From assembly GCA_046724395.1 (NCBI GenBank), contig JBKOWM010000139.1, positions 1-39,685 of the forward strand: a stretch of DNA of 39,685 bases. Reading direction: 5' to 3'. Position numbers and translations under genes: made by a program. The stretch is from DATAEU01 sp046724395. GTDB taxonomy: Bacteria > Actinomycetota > UBA4738 > HRBIN12. Under the pieces are notes generated by a model. The model was given only the letters and a program-made list of their open reading frames with translations. It was not told where the DNA came from and did no database searches. Positions 32,985 to 39,685 of the stretch are shown here, in pieces. Position 1 is the stretch's first letter. Each line of letters starts with the position of its first letter.

Positions 32985-33477
32985 ATGACCCATGCGCCGC
33001 CAACGAGACGACTTGCGATGATCGGGCGATGCGCAACGACCGCCCTCGGATTCCTGCTGCTCGTGGCAGCGGTCGGGTGCAGCAGCAATAACTCGAACAC
33101 GGCCGCAAACGGCGGCGCGACCGAGAGCAGCGAAGCGGGTGCCGTGTCAGTTACCGAGAAGGACTTCGGGATCGGCGAGTCGACTGCGCAGGCCGCGGCG
33201 GGCGAAGTCACTTTCTCGATCCACAATGACGGTCCCTCGCTACACGAGTTCGTCGTGATCCAGACGGACCTGAACGACGGCGATCTGCCGCTTGTGAAAG
33301 ATTGGATCTGAGGTGGACGAGGATAAGTTGAACGGCGTCGGCGAGCAGGAAGACATCCAGCCAAACACGGACGCGACGCTCAGCCTCGATCTCGAACCCG
33401 GGCACTACGTCTTCATCTGCAACATCCCAGGGCATTACAAGAAGGGAATGCACTCATCGTTCACGGTAACTAGCTGA
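32985..33477 (+). pseudogene. Cupredoxin-type lipoprotein with a one-base frameshift
   Basis: Starts MTHAPPTRRLAMIGRC, lipoprotein signal with lipobox VGC (near SSNNSN), then Thr/Ser/Ala-rich linker and a cupredoxin fold. Type 1 copper ligands are visible: His in SLHEFVV and the C-terminal CNIPGHYKKGM (Cys, His, Met). Near 33300-33305 one extra T (GATTGGATCT) breaks the frame after DLPLVKD; removing it restores the frame to the TGA at 33477. Could be a recent pseudogene or a sequence error. Otherwise likely an extracytoplasmic electron carrier. Confidence 0.75.
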
Positions 33478-33760
33478 GAGGCAACGGCCGCGAATTCTCG
33501 GAACGTGAGCTTGGACTTCAGGGACCTGAGCCTGAGTCTGGTGATCCGAACTTGCTCTTCACGCTCGTCGTCCGGGTACCGGAGCCGTCCCGCTGCCCGC
33601 TGGATGCTGGCGCGCCTTGACCCAAACGGCCCCGCCGGTTCCAGGGTCCGCCGATCTGCTGATCGACTGCGAGGAGGACGGGTGCTCCGGGCGCTGCTCG
33701 TCGGGATGCTGCGTAGCGGCGGCGAGGAGGACGGCGCGGGCTAGAAGGAATCGTCGTCCT
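33478..33760. other. Intergenic, nothing recognised
   Basis: Short overlapping readings on both strands are Arg/Ser-rich and look like shadow frames. No hairpin-plus-T-run or RNA gene seen. Confidence 0.5.
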
Positions 33761-33955
33761 TCACGCGAGCTCACTCAGCACTCGTTCGATGAAGTCCTCG
33801 AATCGCTGGAGGACCGCACCACCATCGGCGAACGCGCGCGGATGGATATCGGGGACCGAGTCGGCGCACTCGAGCAGGTCCCGGAAGGGAGGCCACACGG
33901 AGTCCTGCCCACCGGCCGAGTGCCAGGAAACGAGAAAGGCGTCCGCGGGGGACAT
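33761..33955 (-). CDS. Hypothetical 64-residue protein next to tRNA-Val
   Basis: Starts MSPADAFLVSWHSAGG and ends FEDFIERVLSELA. Third codon positions are mostly G or C, as in the real genes, so it looks coding. AGGCAG lies 5 nt before the ATG. It begins 24 nt after the 3' end of tRNA-Val on the same strand. Not recognised; may be the C-terminal remnant of a larger gene cut at the tRNA boundary. Confidence 0.4.
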   Translation of the reverse strand: MSPADAFLVSWHSAGGQDSVWPPFRDLLECADSVPDIHPRAFADGGAVLQRFEDFIERVLSELA

Positions 33956-33978
33956 TGCATCTGCCTGCGGGTTCGCGG

Positions 33979-34050
33979 TGGGCGCGGCAGGTTTTGAACC
34001 TGCGACCTCTTGCGTGTGAAGCAAGCGCTCTCCCACTGAGCTACGCGCCC
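33979..34050 (-). tRNA. tRNA-Val (anticodon CAC)
   Basis: 72 nt, folds as a full cloverleaf. Acceptor GGGCGCG/CGCGCCC, D arm GCTC...GAGC, anticodon stem CTTGC/GCAAG with loop TTCACAC (anticodon CAC), T arm GCAGG/CCTGC with TTCAAAA. CCA is not encoded. Confidence 0.95.
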
Positions 34051-34384
34051 GGGACGGGCACCATACCATCACGTCCGGTCGAGACGGAACGGCGCACTCG
34101 GGCCGCGGACGGTGGACCGGCTTCGGGCGTAGCGGCGCGCAGGCGGGGCGCGCTTTGGTCCAACGAACGGCAGACGACAAGGAGACGGCGGCGCGTGCCC
34201 GCGTCGCGCCGCCGTCCGTCGCCGAGCCTCGCAGCTCGGACGGCAGGAGTGTGGCACCTGCAACGGCCGCGGCGCAAGCCCGAAATGGCGTCCGTCACAA
34301 TCCCCCGCGGCCCAACGCACACCGGCTCGTTTCCGACCCCGCTCGCCGGGGCATCATGGCGGCCGTGGAACACGGAGCGCGATC
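34051..34384. other. Divergent gap between tRNA-Val and the ypfJ-type gene
   Basis: No supported gene. On the minus strand TATGGT lies about 15 nt upstream of the tRNA and may be its -10 box, with TTCCGT 18 nt further as a weak -35. CGGAG before the GTG at 34385 serves the plus-strand gene. Confidence 0.45.
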
Positions 34385-35317
34385 GTGAGGCTCGGTCGAC
34401 TCCGCCGGCGCCGGGGCGGCACGATCGACCGCCGAGGCGCCGGGGGAGGATTCGGCTTTCCCGGTCGCGTCGGGACTGGCAGCGGCGTCGGGCTGCCGAT
34501 CCCGACGGGCGGCGGGATCGGCATCGGACTGCTCCTTGTCGTCGCGCTGGTGTTCGGCGTCTGTCAGCTGCTCGGCGGCGGCTCGGTCATCTCCGATCCG
34601 GGTGCCATCGACATCGGGCTCCCCGGACAAGCGCAGCCGCCGCCCGACGCGCAGCTCGAGCAGGGCGACCTGCACGACAGGCTCGGCAACTTCGTGGACG
34701 CCGTCGGCGACGACGTTCAGCTGACATGGCGCGACGCGTTCGCGCGAAGCGGGGATCGATATCGGTTCGCCGACACCGTCCTGTACACAGGAGATACGCA
34801 GACGGGGTGCGGGCTCGGGTCGGCGGAGGTCGGGCCGTTCTACTGCCCGGCCGACCAGCGCGTCTACCTCGACACAAGCTTCTTCCGGGAGCTCGAGGTG
34901 CGATTCGGTGCGCCGGGGGACTTCGCCGCCGCGTACGTCATCGCGCACGAGCTCGGCCATCACGTGCAGAACCTTCTCGGGATCGAACAACAGGTTCGCG
35001 GCGCGAGCGCCGGCCACCCGGATGAGGCCAACGAGCTCTCGGTTCGTCTCGAGCTGCAGGCGGACTGCCTCGCCGGGGTATGGGCGCATTCCGCGAACGA
35101 GCGAGGCATTCTCGAGCCCGGAGACATCGAGGAGGGCATGCGAGCGGCCTCCGCCGTCGGCGACGACCGGCTCCAGCGGCAGTCGACGGGTCGCATCGAC
35201 CGCGAGAGTTTCACGCATGGCACGTCCGAGCAGCGCGTCAGGTGGCTGAGTACCGGCTTTCGGGCCGGGAACCCCGACGCCTGCGACACGTTCTCCCCCG
35301 CTTACGGAGATCTGTGA
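34385..35317 (+). CDS. ypfJ: YpfJ-type neutral zinc metallopeptidase
   Basis: 310 residues. Basic and Gly-rich N-terminus, one membrane segment (GIGIGLLLVVALVFGVCQLL, about 45-65), then an external peptidase domain of the YpfJ family (PF04228). Zinc motif YVIAHELGHHVQNLLG with the third ligand region ELQADCLAGVWAH. Conserved ends CGLGSAEVGPFYCPADQRVYLD and AGNPDACDTF are present. GTG at 34385 with CGGAG 7-8 nt upstream. Intact, in contrast to its decayed neighbours. Function unproven. Confidence 0.93.
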   Translation: MRLGRLRRRRGGTIDRRGAGGGFGFPGRVGTGSGVGLPIPTGGGIGIGLLLVVALVFGVCQLLGGGSVISDPGAIDIGLPGQAQPPPDAQLEQGDLHDRLGNFVDAVGDDVQLTWRDAFARSGDRYRFADTVLYTGDTQTGCGLGSAEVGPFYCPADQRVYLDTSFFRELEVRFGAPGDFAAAYVIAHELGHHVQNLLGIEQQVRGASAGHPDEANELSVRLELQADCLAGVWAHSANERGILEPGDIEEGMRAASAVGDDRLQRQSTGRIDRESFTHGTSEQRVRWLSTGFRAGNPDACDTFSPAYGDL

Positions 35318-35326
35318 CCCTGCCGC

Positions 35327-35862
35327 TCAGTGCCACGGCAGCGCCGAGCGCTTGGACCAGTACGCGTCGTGGTCCTCGATCATCGGGTCGAGCGTGCGGA
35401 CGTCGTCCTCCGTCAGGTTGACTTTCTCCGATTCGACATTGGACCGGACCTGATCCGGCGTGACCGCGCCCGAAAGCCGGTCACGGTCAGACCGATCGCG
35501 AGGCGCTATCGCGAAGCGCCGCGAGTTCCCTCAGAACGCCGCGATCCCGGAGCACGCCGGTCTCCGGCGTCGCCGAGTGGATCTGATACAGGCCCTCCCC
35601 ACTTCGATCCGACGACGACGTCGCCGACCGGGTCGTTACGGGTCGCGAACCAGGAGACGACGAACTCCTCTGCCAGGCCGTACGAACGCGCCGCTTCGAC
35701 GTATCGAACACCGGCTTCGTACGCAGCGTCGGGAACCTGGTGCGCGCGCTGGCGCATCGTCTCGACGATTCGATCGAACCCAAGGTCGTCGTCGCGTCCG
35801 AGGTCGATGTACCCGGCCTGCCGACCGCTGCGAGGCCAAGACCGATTCGGGGGTCACGGAGA
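35327..35862 (-). pseudogene. Aldo/keto reductase fossil
   Basis: Pieces in different frames: RIGLGLAAVGRPG, shift, YIDLGRDDDLGFDRIVET and AYEAGVRYVEAARSYGLAEE, VVVGSKWG, then a deletion of about 50 codons, GLYQIHSATPETGVL and LRELAALRD, loss of about 100 codons, then SGAVTPDQVRSNV and YWSKRSALPWH with stop at 35327. The catalytic Asp, Tyr, Lys and His regions can be seen but the barrel is broken. A different subgroup from the intact reductase at 35994-36902. Confidence 0.85.
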
Positions 35863-35960
35863 GGCCGATTCGAGCGACACCACGGGTCGCATCGCTCGGG
35901 ACGGTATCGCGCCCGTTCGCCGCCTGTGCCGGCGCGGCCCCGGAAAGACCCGCGCCGACC

Positions 35961-35966
35961 TAGGAT
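35961..35966 (+). promoter_or_regulatory. -10 hexamer TAGGAT for the aldo/keto reductase gene
   Basis: TAGGAT, 27 nt before the GTG at 35994. No clear -35. Confidence 0.35.
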
Positions 35967-35993
35967 GAAGGCACAACAACGGCGGGAGGCGAC

Positions 35994-36902
35994 GTGGAGC
36001 GACGGCGGCTGGGACGGCTGGAGCACGCAAGCGGGGTGCTGATCTACGGGGGCGCCGCGCTCGCGAACGTCCCACAGGACGTCGCCGACGAATCCATCGC
36101 CGAGGCGCTCGAGGCCGGCATCAACCACTTCGACACGGCGGCCGACTACGGGGACTCGGAGTTGCGACTGGCGCCGTGGATGGAGCGGATTCGCGATGAC
36201 GTCTTCCTAGCGACGAAGACCGGCGACCGCACCGCCGACGGCGCGTACGACGGCGTCAGACGCTCGCTCGATCGGCTCGGCGTCGAACGGGTCGACCTCA
36301 TCCAACTCCATGCGGTGGGCTCGCTCGAGGACCTGGACATGGCGACGGGAACGCGTGGCGCGCTCGAGGGTGTCCTTCGCGCCAAGGACGAGGGCCTCGT
36401 CGGCGCGATCGGGATCACGGGCCACGGGATGCACGCGCCGGGCACGCACGTCGAGGCGCTCCGCCGATACGACTTCGACACGATCCTGACGCCGTACAAC
36501 TACCGTCTGTCGCTGGAGAAGGAGTACCGTCGTCAATTCGAAGCGCTGGTCGATGCCGCCCGGACGACCGACGCGGCGCTGATGCTCATCAAGGCCGTCG
36601 CGCGCAATCTCTGGAGAACAGGTCAGGCCCCGACCCGAGCTACGTGGTATGAACCGCTCGAGGATCAGGGCGCGATCGACGCCGCCATCGCATTCGCCCT
36701 CGCGATCGACGGCGTCACGGGCATCGCGACGCCGGGGGACGTGGGCCTGCTCAGCACTGTGCTCGAGGCCGAACGCCGCCACTGGTCGATCTCGCGTGAG
36801 CAGGCGACAGCCACGCTGGCGGGCGTCCGGGACATGCAGCCGCCGTTCGTCCGCGTCCCGGGCAGAGCGCTCCCAGACTGGCTCGAACCGCTCGTCTCAT
36901 AG
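35994..36902 (+). CDS. Aldo/keto reductase
   Basis: 302 residues, NAD(P)H-dependent (beta/alpha)8 oxidoreductase. Catalytic tetrad visible: Asp and Tyr in HFDTAADYGDSE, Lys in VFLATKTG, His in IQLHAVGS. C-terminal half continues to ALPDWLEP without interruption, including a family-type LVKA..LWR region (MLIKAVARNLWR). GTG at 35994 with GGGAGG 4 nt upstream. Substrate unknown. Divergent from the fossil reductase. Confidence 0.88.
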   Translation: MERRRLGRLEHASGVLIYGGAALANVPQDVADESIAEALEAGINHFDTAADYGDSELRLAPWMERIRDDVFLATKTGDRTADGAYDGVRRSLDRLGVERVDLIQLHAVGSLEDLDMATGTRGALEGVLRAKDEGLVGAIGITGHGMHAPGTHVEALRRYDFDTILTPYNYRLSLEKEYRRQFEALVDAARTTDAALMLIKAVARNLWRTGQAPTRATWYEPLEDQGAIDAAIAFALAIDGVTGIATPGDVGLLSTVLEAERRHWSISREQATATLAGVRDMQPPFVRVPGRALPDWLEPLVS

Positions 36903-36998
36903 ACCGCACGAATCGCCAAGAACTAGGCGCACCACTCGGCAGAAAAACTCTCCGCGCCGACCTCCGTGGCCACGTGGGGGGCGCCTATGACGCGGCGC

Positions 36999-37348
36999 TC
37001 ACCTACCGACAAGACCCCTCGCGCGGGCCGTCTGCTCGGCCACGGCGTTGACCCACCCCCTGACGGCTTCCGTACGCTCGGCGGTGTCCGCCGTTAGCCG
37101 CCGGCGTCGCCGAACCTGCTGTTCGTGGCCGACGACGACCCGATCGACGAAGTCGACCAACAGCTCGTAGCGTCCCGAGCAGACGGACTCCGCGTCAGCT
37201 GCGCGGATGGAGAAACTGGCCGTCAGGGATCGGGATCCGATCGCGATTTCGTCCCAGGGGACGCCGAGCTCGCGGCGGACGAGTCTGAGACCGCGTCACG
37301 AGGCTCCGGGTCGCTTAACTCCGCGGCGGGCCAGTCTCTGCGTTCCAT
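36999..37348 (-). pseudogene. Unrecognised frameshifted gene
   Basis: Reads MERRDWPAAELSDPEPRDAV from ATG 37348, then in another frame RRELGVPWDEIAIGSRSLTA, GRYELLVDFVDRVVVGHE, AERTEAVRGWVNAVAEQT and stop at 36999. The second part has coding-like composition and no start of its own. Family not recognised. Confidence 0.4.
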
Positions 37349-37401
37349 GCGCGGGCTTCCACCCCACTCCCACACGCGCAACACGGGTACGGGACCGAGC
37401 T

Positions 37402-38302
37402 TCAGGAACCGGCCGACAAGTCCTCCATCAGGAGAATGACGCCGTTGCCGCCTTCGGGTTGCAGCCTCCCCTCGAGCACGTGATCCGCACCTGGATGCCC
37501 CGGCCACGCCGGTTGGTCGCGTCGACTTCGATGACCTCGTGTCCGTGCTCCCGCGGCAAGGTGCGACGGATCAGCTCGCGCACGGGATCAAGAGGAAGGC
37601 CGATCTCGAGGCTCATCAGCGACTGGACGACGACCTCATCGGCCCGCAGACCCCACAGATCCTGGGCACGGGGGCTCCACACCTGCACCCGTAGGTTCTC
37701 GTCGAGCACGACGACCCCGACGCGGACGCTGCCGAGAATCGACGACATGAAGCTGTTGGTGTCTCCGAGCTCGGCCGTGCGCTCGTGCAACTCCTGGTTG
37801 ACGGTCTGGAGCTCCTCGTTGGTCGACTGGAGCTCTTCCATAGCGGTCTCGAGCTCCTGATTGGAGGTCTCGAGGTCTTGCTGGAGCTGGTTGGTCTCCG
37901 ACATGTCGGCGAATGCCACCGCTACGGCCCCATCACCATCGGCCGCGCCCAGGCGCGTCAGTCGGACGTTTAGCGCGAGAGGTTTGCCGTCGCGAGTTCG
38001 CCAAGCTACGTCGCGAATCTCGACCGGCTCCTTCGAGGAGAGCACCTCCTCGAGCGGCGAGTGAAGCTCGACAGGGCGATAGGAGACCTCGAGATCCCGC
38101 AGCGGCCGGCCGACGTCCTTGCCGTCGATCCCGAATAGCTCTCGTGCCTGACGGTTCGCGACGAGCAACCTGCCGTCTGCGCCGACCAACAGCTGCGCCG
38201 GTCGTCTCCGGCGATTTCGGCCAGCTCGGCGACGTTTTCGCCGAACGAGTCCGCAGCCATCCGCTCGGCCGCCTTCTGAAGCCTGGTGGACAGCGGCGTC
38301 AC
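37402..38302 (-). pseudogene. PAS-domain protein fossil (CheR-fusion type PAS region)
   Basis: Begins at GTG 38302 with AAGGAGG 5 nt upstream: VTPLSTRLQKAAERMAADSF. One base missing near 38205-38215 shifts the frame before QLLVGADGRLLVANRQAREL (first PAS). Then a coiled coil with ELETAMEELQSTNEELQTVN, a second PAS (VVVLDENLRVQVWSPRAQDLWGL), and a second shift near 37490 before GVILLMEDLSAGS. The sequence matches the PAS tail of CheB/CheR-PAS fusions, but no CheR is present and the start with its own Shine-Dalgarno suggests a stand-alone protein. Confidence 0.75.
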
Positions 38303-38365
38303 GCGGTCCTCCTTGAACGGCATCCGCAGTGTCGCACAGATGGTCGCAACACCGAGACGTGCGCG

Positions 38366-39172
38366 TCACACCAGCGTAGCGGCATGGTCCGGCACGTACG
38401 TGTAGATGTCGCGCGGCGGGCGTACGTATCCCTCGTCCGGCTGACGAGGCGGGATCTCGACCTTTGGGAGACGCTTCTCTTCGTAGGGGATCTTCGACAG
38501 CACGTGAGCGATGCAGTTGAGGCGCGCCCTTCGCTTGACGTCGGCCTCGACCACGTACCAGGGCGCCTCGGGAATGTCCGTGTGGACGAACATCTCGTCC
38601 TTGGCGCGGGAGTAGTCAAACCAACGGGTCCGCGAATACATGTCCGTCTCGGAGATCTTCCAGCGCCGCATCCGATCGGTGAGACGCGCCTCGAAGCGGC
38701 GTTCCTGCTCCTCGTCGCTCACCGAGAACCAATACTTGAGGAGATTGATTCCGTCCTCCACGAGCTGACGCTCGAACACGGGACACTGCCGAAGGAAGCG
38801 GCGATGCTCCTCCGGCGTGCAGAACCCCAGGACCTTCTCGATCCCCGCCCGGTTGTACCAACTGCGGTCGAACAGGACGATCTCGCCGGCGGCGGGAAGC
38901 TCCGCCACGTACCGCTGGAAGTACCACTGTGTGCGCTCCCGATCGGTCGGCTTCGGCAGGGCGACGATGCGGGTCACGCGGGGGTTGAGATGCTCGGTGA
39001 TCCGCTTGATCGCCCCGCCCTTGCCGGCGGCGTCGCGACCCTCGAACAGGACCAGCACCCGCGTCCCGGTCGATTGAATCCAGTCCTCCATCTTCACGAG
39101 CTCCTCCTGGAGGCGGAGAAGCTCGCGCTCGTATGCCTTCTTCGGAATCCGGGCCTTGCCGTCCGCGCCCAC
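38366..39172 (-). CDS. ppk2: Polyphosphate kinase 2 family, class I
   Basis: 268 residues, single-domain PPK2. Walker A VLFEGRDAAGKGGAIKR, the PPK2 lid and Walker B region QWYFQRYVAELP and IVLFDRSWYNRAG, then ISETDMYSRTRWFDYSRAKDEM and the C-terminal PWYVVEADVKRRARLN. Transfers phosphate between polyphosphate and nucleoside di- or triphosphates. GTG at 39172 has GGAGG 8 nt upstream; GTG at 39181 would overlap that site and is less likely. TAGACT -10 box at 39195-39200. Confidence 0.92.
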   Translation of the reverse strand: MGADGKARIPKKAYERELLRLQEELVKMEDWIQSTGTRVLVLFEGRDAAGKGGAIKRITEHLNPRVTRIVALPKPTDRERTQWYFQRYVAELPAAGEIVLFDRSWYNRAGIEKVLGFCTPEEHRRFLRQCPVFERQLVEDGINLLKYWFSVSDEEQERRFEARLTDRMRRWKISETDMYSRTRWFDYSRAKDEMFVHTDIPEAPWYVVEADVKRRARLNCIAHVLSKIPYEEKRLPKVEIPPRQPDEGYVRPPRDIYTYVPDHAATLV

Positions 39173-39194
39173 GAACCTCACCTCCGGGCCGATG

Positions 39195-39200
39195 AGTCTA
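39195..39200 (-). promoter_or_regulatory. -10 hexamer TAGACT for ppk2
   Basis: Minus strand TAGACT, 22 nt before the ppk2 GTG; the same hexamer as at alaS and pdxS. Confidence 0.35.
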
Positions 39201-39328
39201 GGCCCGCCTCGGGCATCGATGCGACGTGACGACGCCGACGCTTCCGTGGTAGTGCATGACTTTCCGCCGCCTCTGCGTCCCCCGTCGGTGGCGGGACGGA
39301 TCGTCGCCCGGGGAGGAGGAGACGTAGC

Positions 39329-39685
39329 ATGAGCGATGGCGCGGGCACCATCGAGCTGATCGGCCGGATCTTGTTCTCGCTCTACTTCATCGTCACCGGC
39401 GCGGCATTCCACATCCCGCAGAGCAAGGTGGCAGAGCAGTACGCGCAGTCCACGGGGTTTCCGGTGCCTCAGCTCGCGGGATGGCCCACGGGCGTGTGGA
39501 TCGTCCTCGGCGGCTTGTCGGTAGCGCTCGGTATCTGGCCGGACATCGGTGCGCTGATGCTCGCGGCGTTCGCTATCCCGGCGGCATGGTGGTTCCACCG
39601 CTTCTGGGAGATCGAGGATCCGATGCAGCGGCAGGTCCAGCAGAGTTACTTCGGCCGCAACCTGATCATCGTCGGCGCATGCCTG
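39329..39685 (+). CDS. DoxX-family membrane protein (cut by window edge)
   Basis: 119 codons to the window end. MSDGAGTIELIGRILFSLYF, then membrane segments LIGRILFSLYFIVTGAAF, GVWIVLGGLSVALGIW and ALMLAAFAIPAAWWF, followed by HRFWEIEDP and FGRNLIIVGACL, as in DoxX proteins. GGAGGAGGA upstream of the ATG. Divergent from ppk2. The C-terminus lies outside the window. Confidence 0.85.
   Translation, partial: MSDGAGTIELIGRILFSLYFIVTGAAFHIPQSKVAEQYAQSTGFPVPQLAGWPTGVWIVLGGLSVALGIWPDIGALMLAAFAIPAAWWFHRFWEIEDPMQRQVQQSYFGRNLIIVGACL

Noticed and set aside
34041..34373. Minus-strand reading upstream of tRNA-Val
   Set aside because: It overlaps the tRNA, is Arg-rich and matches nothing.

Overview
The window is GC-rich bacterial DNA dominated by one long minus-strand housekeeping block. 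Reading right to left, thrS, HIT, (insertion), CDP-alcohol transferase-like, LpxL/PatA-type acyltransferase, PimA-type glycosyltransferase, pdxS, pdxT, yebC, ruvC, ruvA, ruvB, yajC, secD, secF, apt, relA, (dtd), glyoxalase-II-like, hisS, aspS, rarA, alaS follow the order known from Mycobacterium tuberculosis (thrS to alaS, Rv2614c to Rv2555c). This order, frequent GTG starts, many 4-nt ATGA/GTGA stop-start overlaps and TAnnnT -10 boxes point to an Actinomycetota chromosome, probably a deep lineage (Thermoleophilia-like is a guess), not a plasmid or phage.

Layout. 1-7.8 kb: alaS (cut by the left edge), a small membrane protein, a DUF948 protein, rarA, a PPOX-type split-barrel protein, aspS (with residues of a non-discriminating enzyme), hisS, a metallo-beta-lactamase hydrolase and dtd. 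7.8-15 kb: relA, apt, secF, secD (with an unusual array of Cys-pair repeats outside the membrane), an HD phosphohydrolase and yajC. 15-20.8 kb: ruvB, ruvA, ruvC, yebC, pdxT, pdxS and a DUF3048 protein. 20.9-25 kb: htpX, lemA, a PimA-like glycosyltransferase, an acyltransferase with no canonical start codon and a CDP-alcohol transferase-like protein whose active-site motif is degenerate. 25.1-29.3 kb: an insertion relative to the mycobacterial order, with an EF-G-like GTPase on the plus strand, a 25-residue membrane peptide, a DUF423 fossil and two alpha/beta hydrolases, one lacking its catalytic His. 29.3-31.8 kb: HIT and thrS.

31.8-38.3 kb is very different. It is a zone of decay with a fossil ABC ATPase, a structured RNA candidate with a strong plus-strand terminator, a one-base-frameshifted cupredoxin lipoprotein, tRNA-Val(CAC), an intact YpfJ-type zinc peptidase, an aldo/keto reductase fossil beside an intact aldo/keto reductase, a frameshifted unrecognised gene and a frameshifted PAS protein. 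The housekeeping genes on the left have no frameshifts, so general base-calling error is a poor explanation. The right edge holds ppk2 and a DoxX-family gene cut by the window end.

How the genes fit together: synthetases and tRNA proofreading (alaS, aspS, hisS, thrS, dtd), stringent response and purine salvage (relA, apt), Sec export (secDF, yajC), Holliday-junction processing (ruvABC, rarA), PLP synthesis (pdxST) and membrane glycolipid assembly. No CRISPR array, complete mobile element or secondary-metabolite cluster was seen. The best novelty candidates are the SecD repeat array with its adjacent HD enzyme, the GTA start, the degenerate phosphatidyltransferase and the plus-strand RNA/terminator element.
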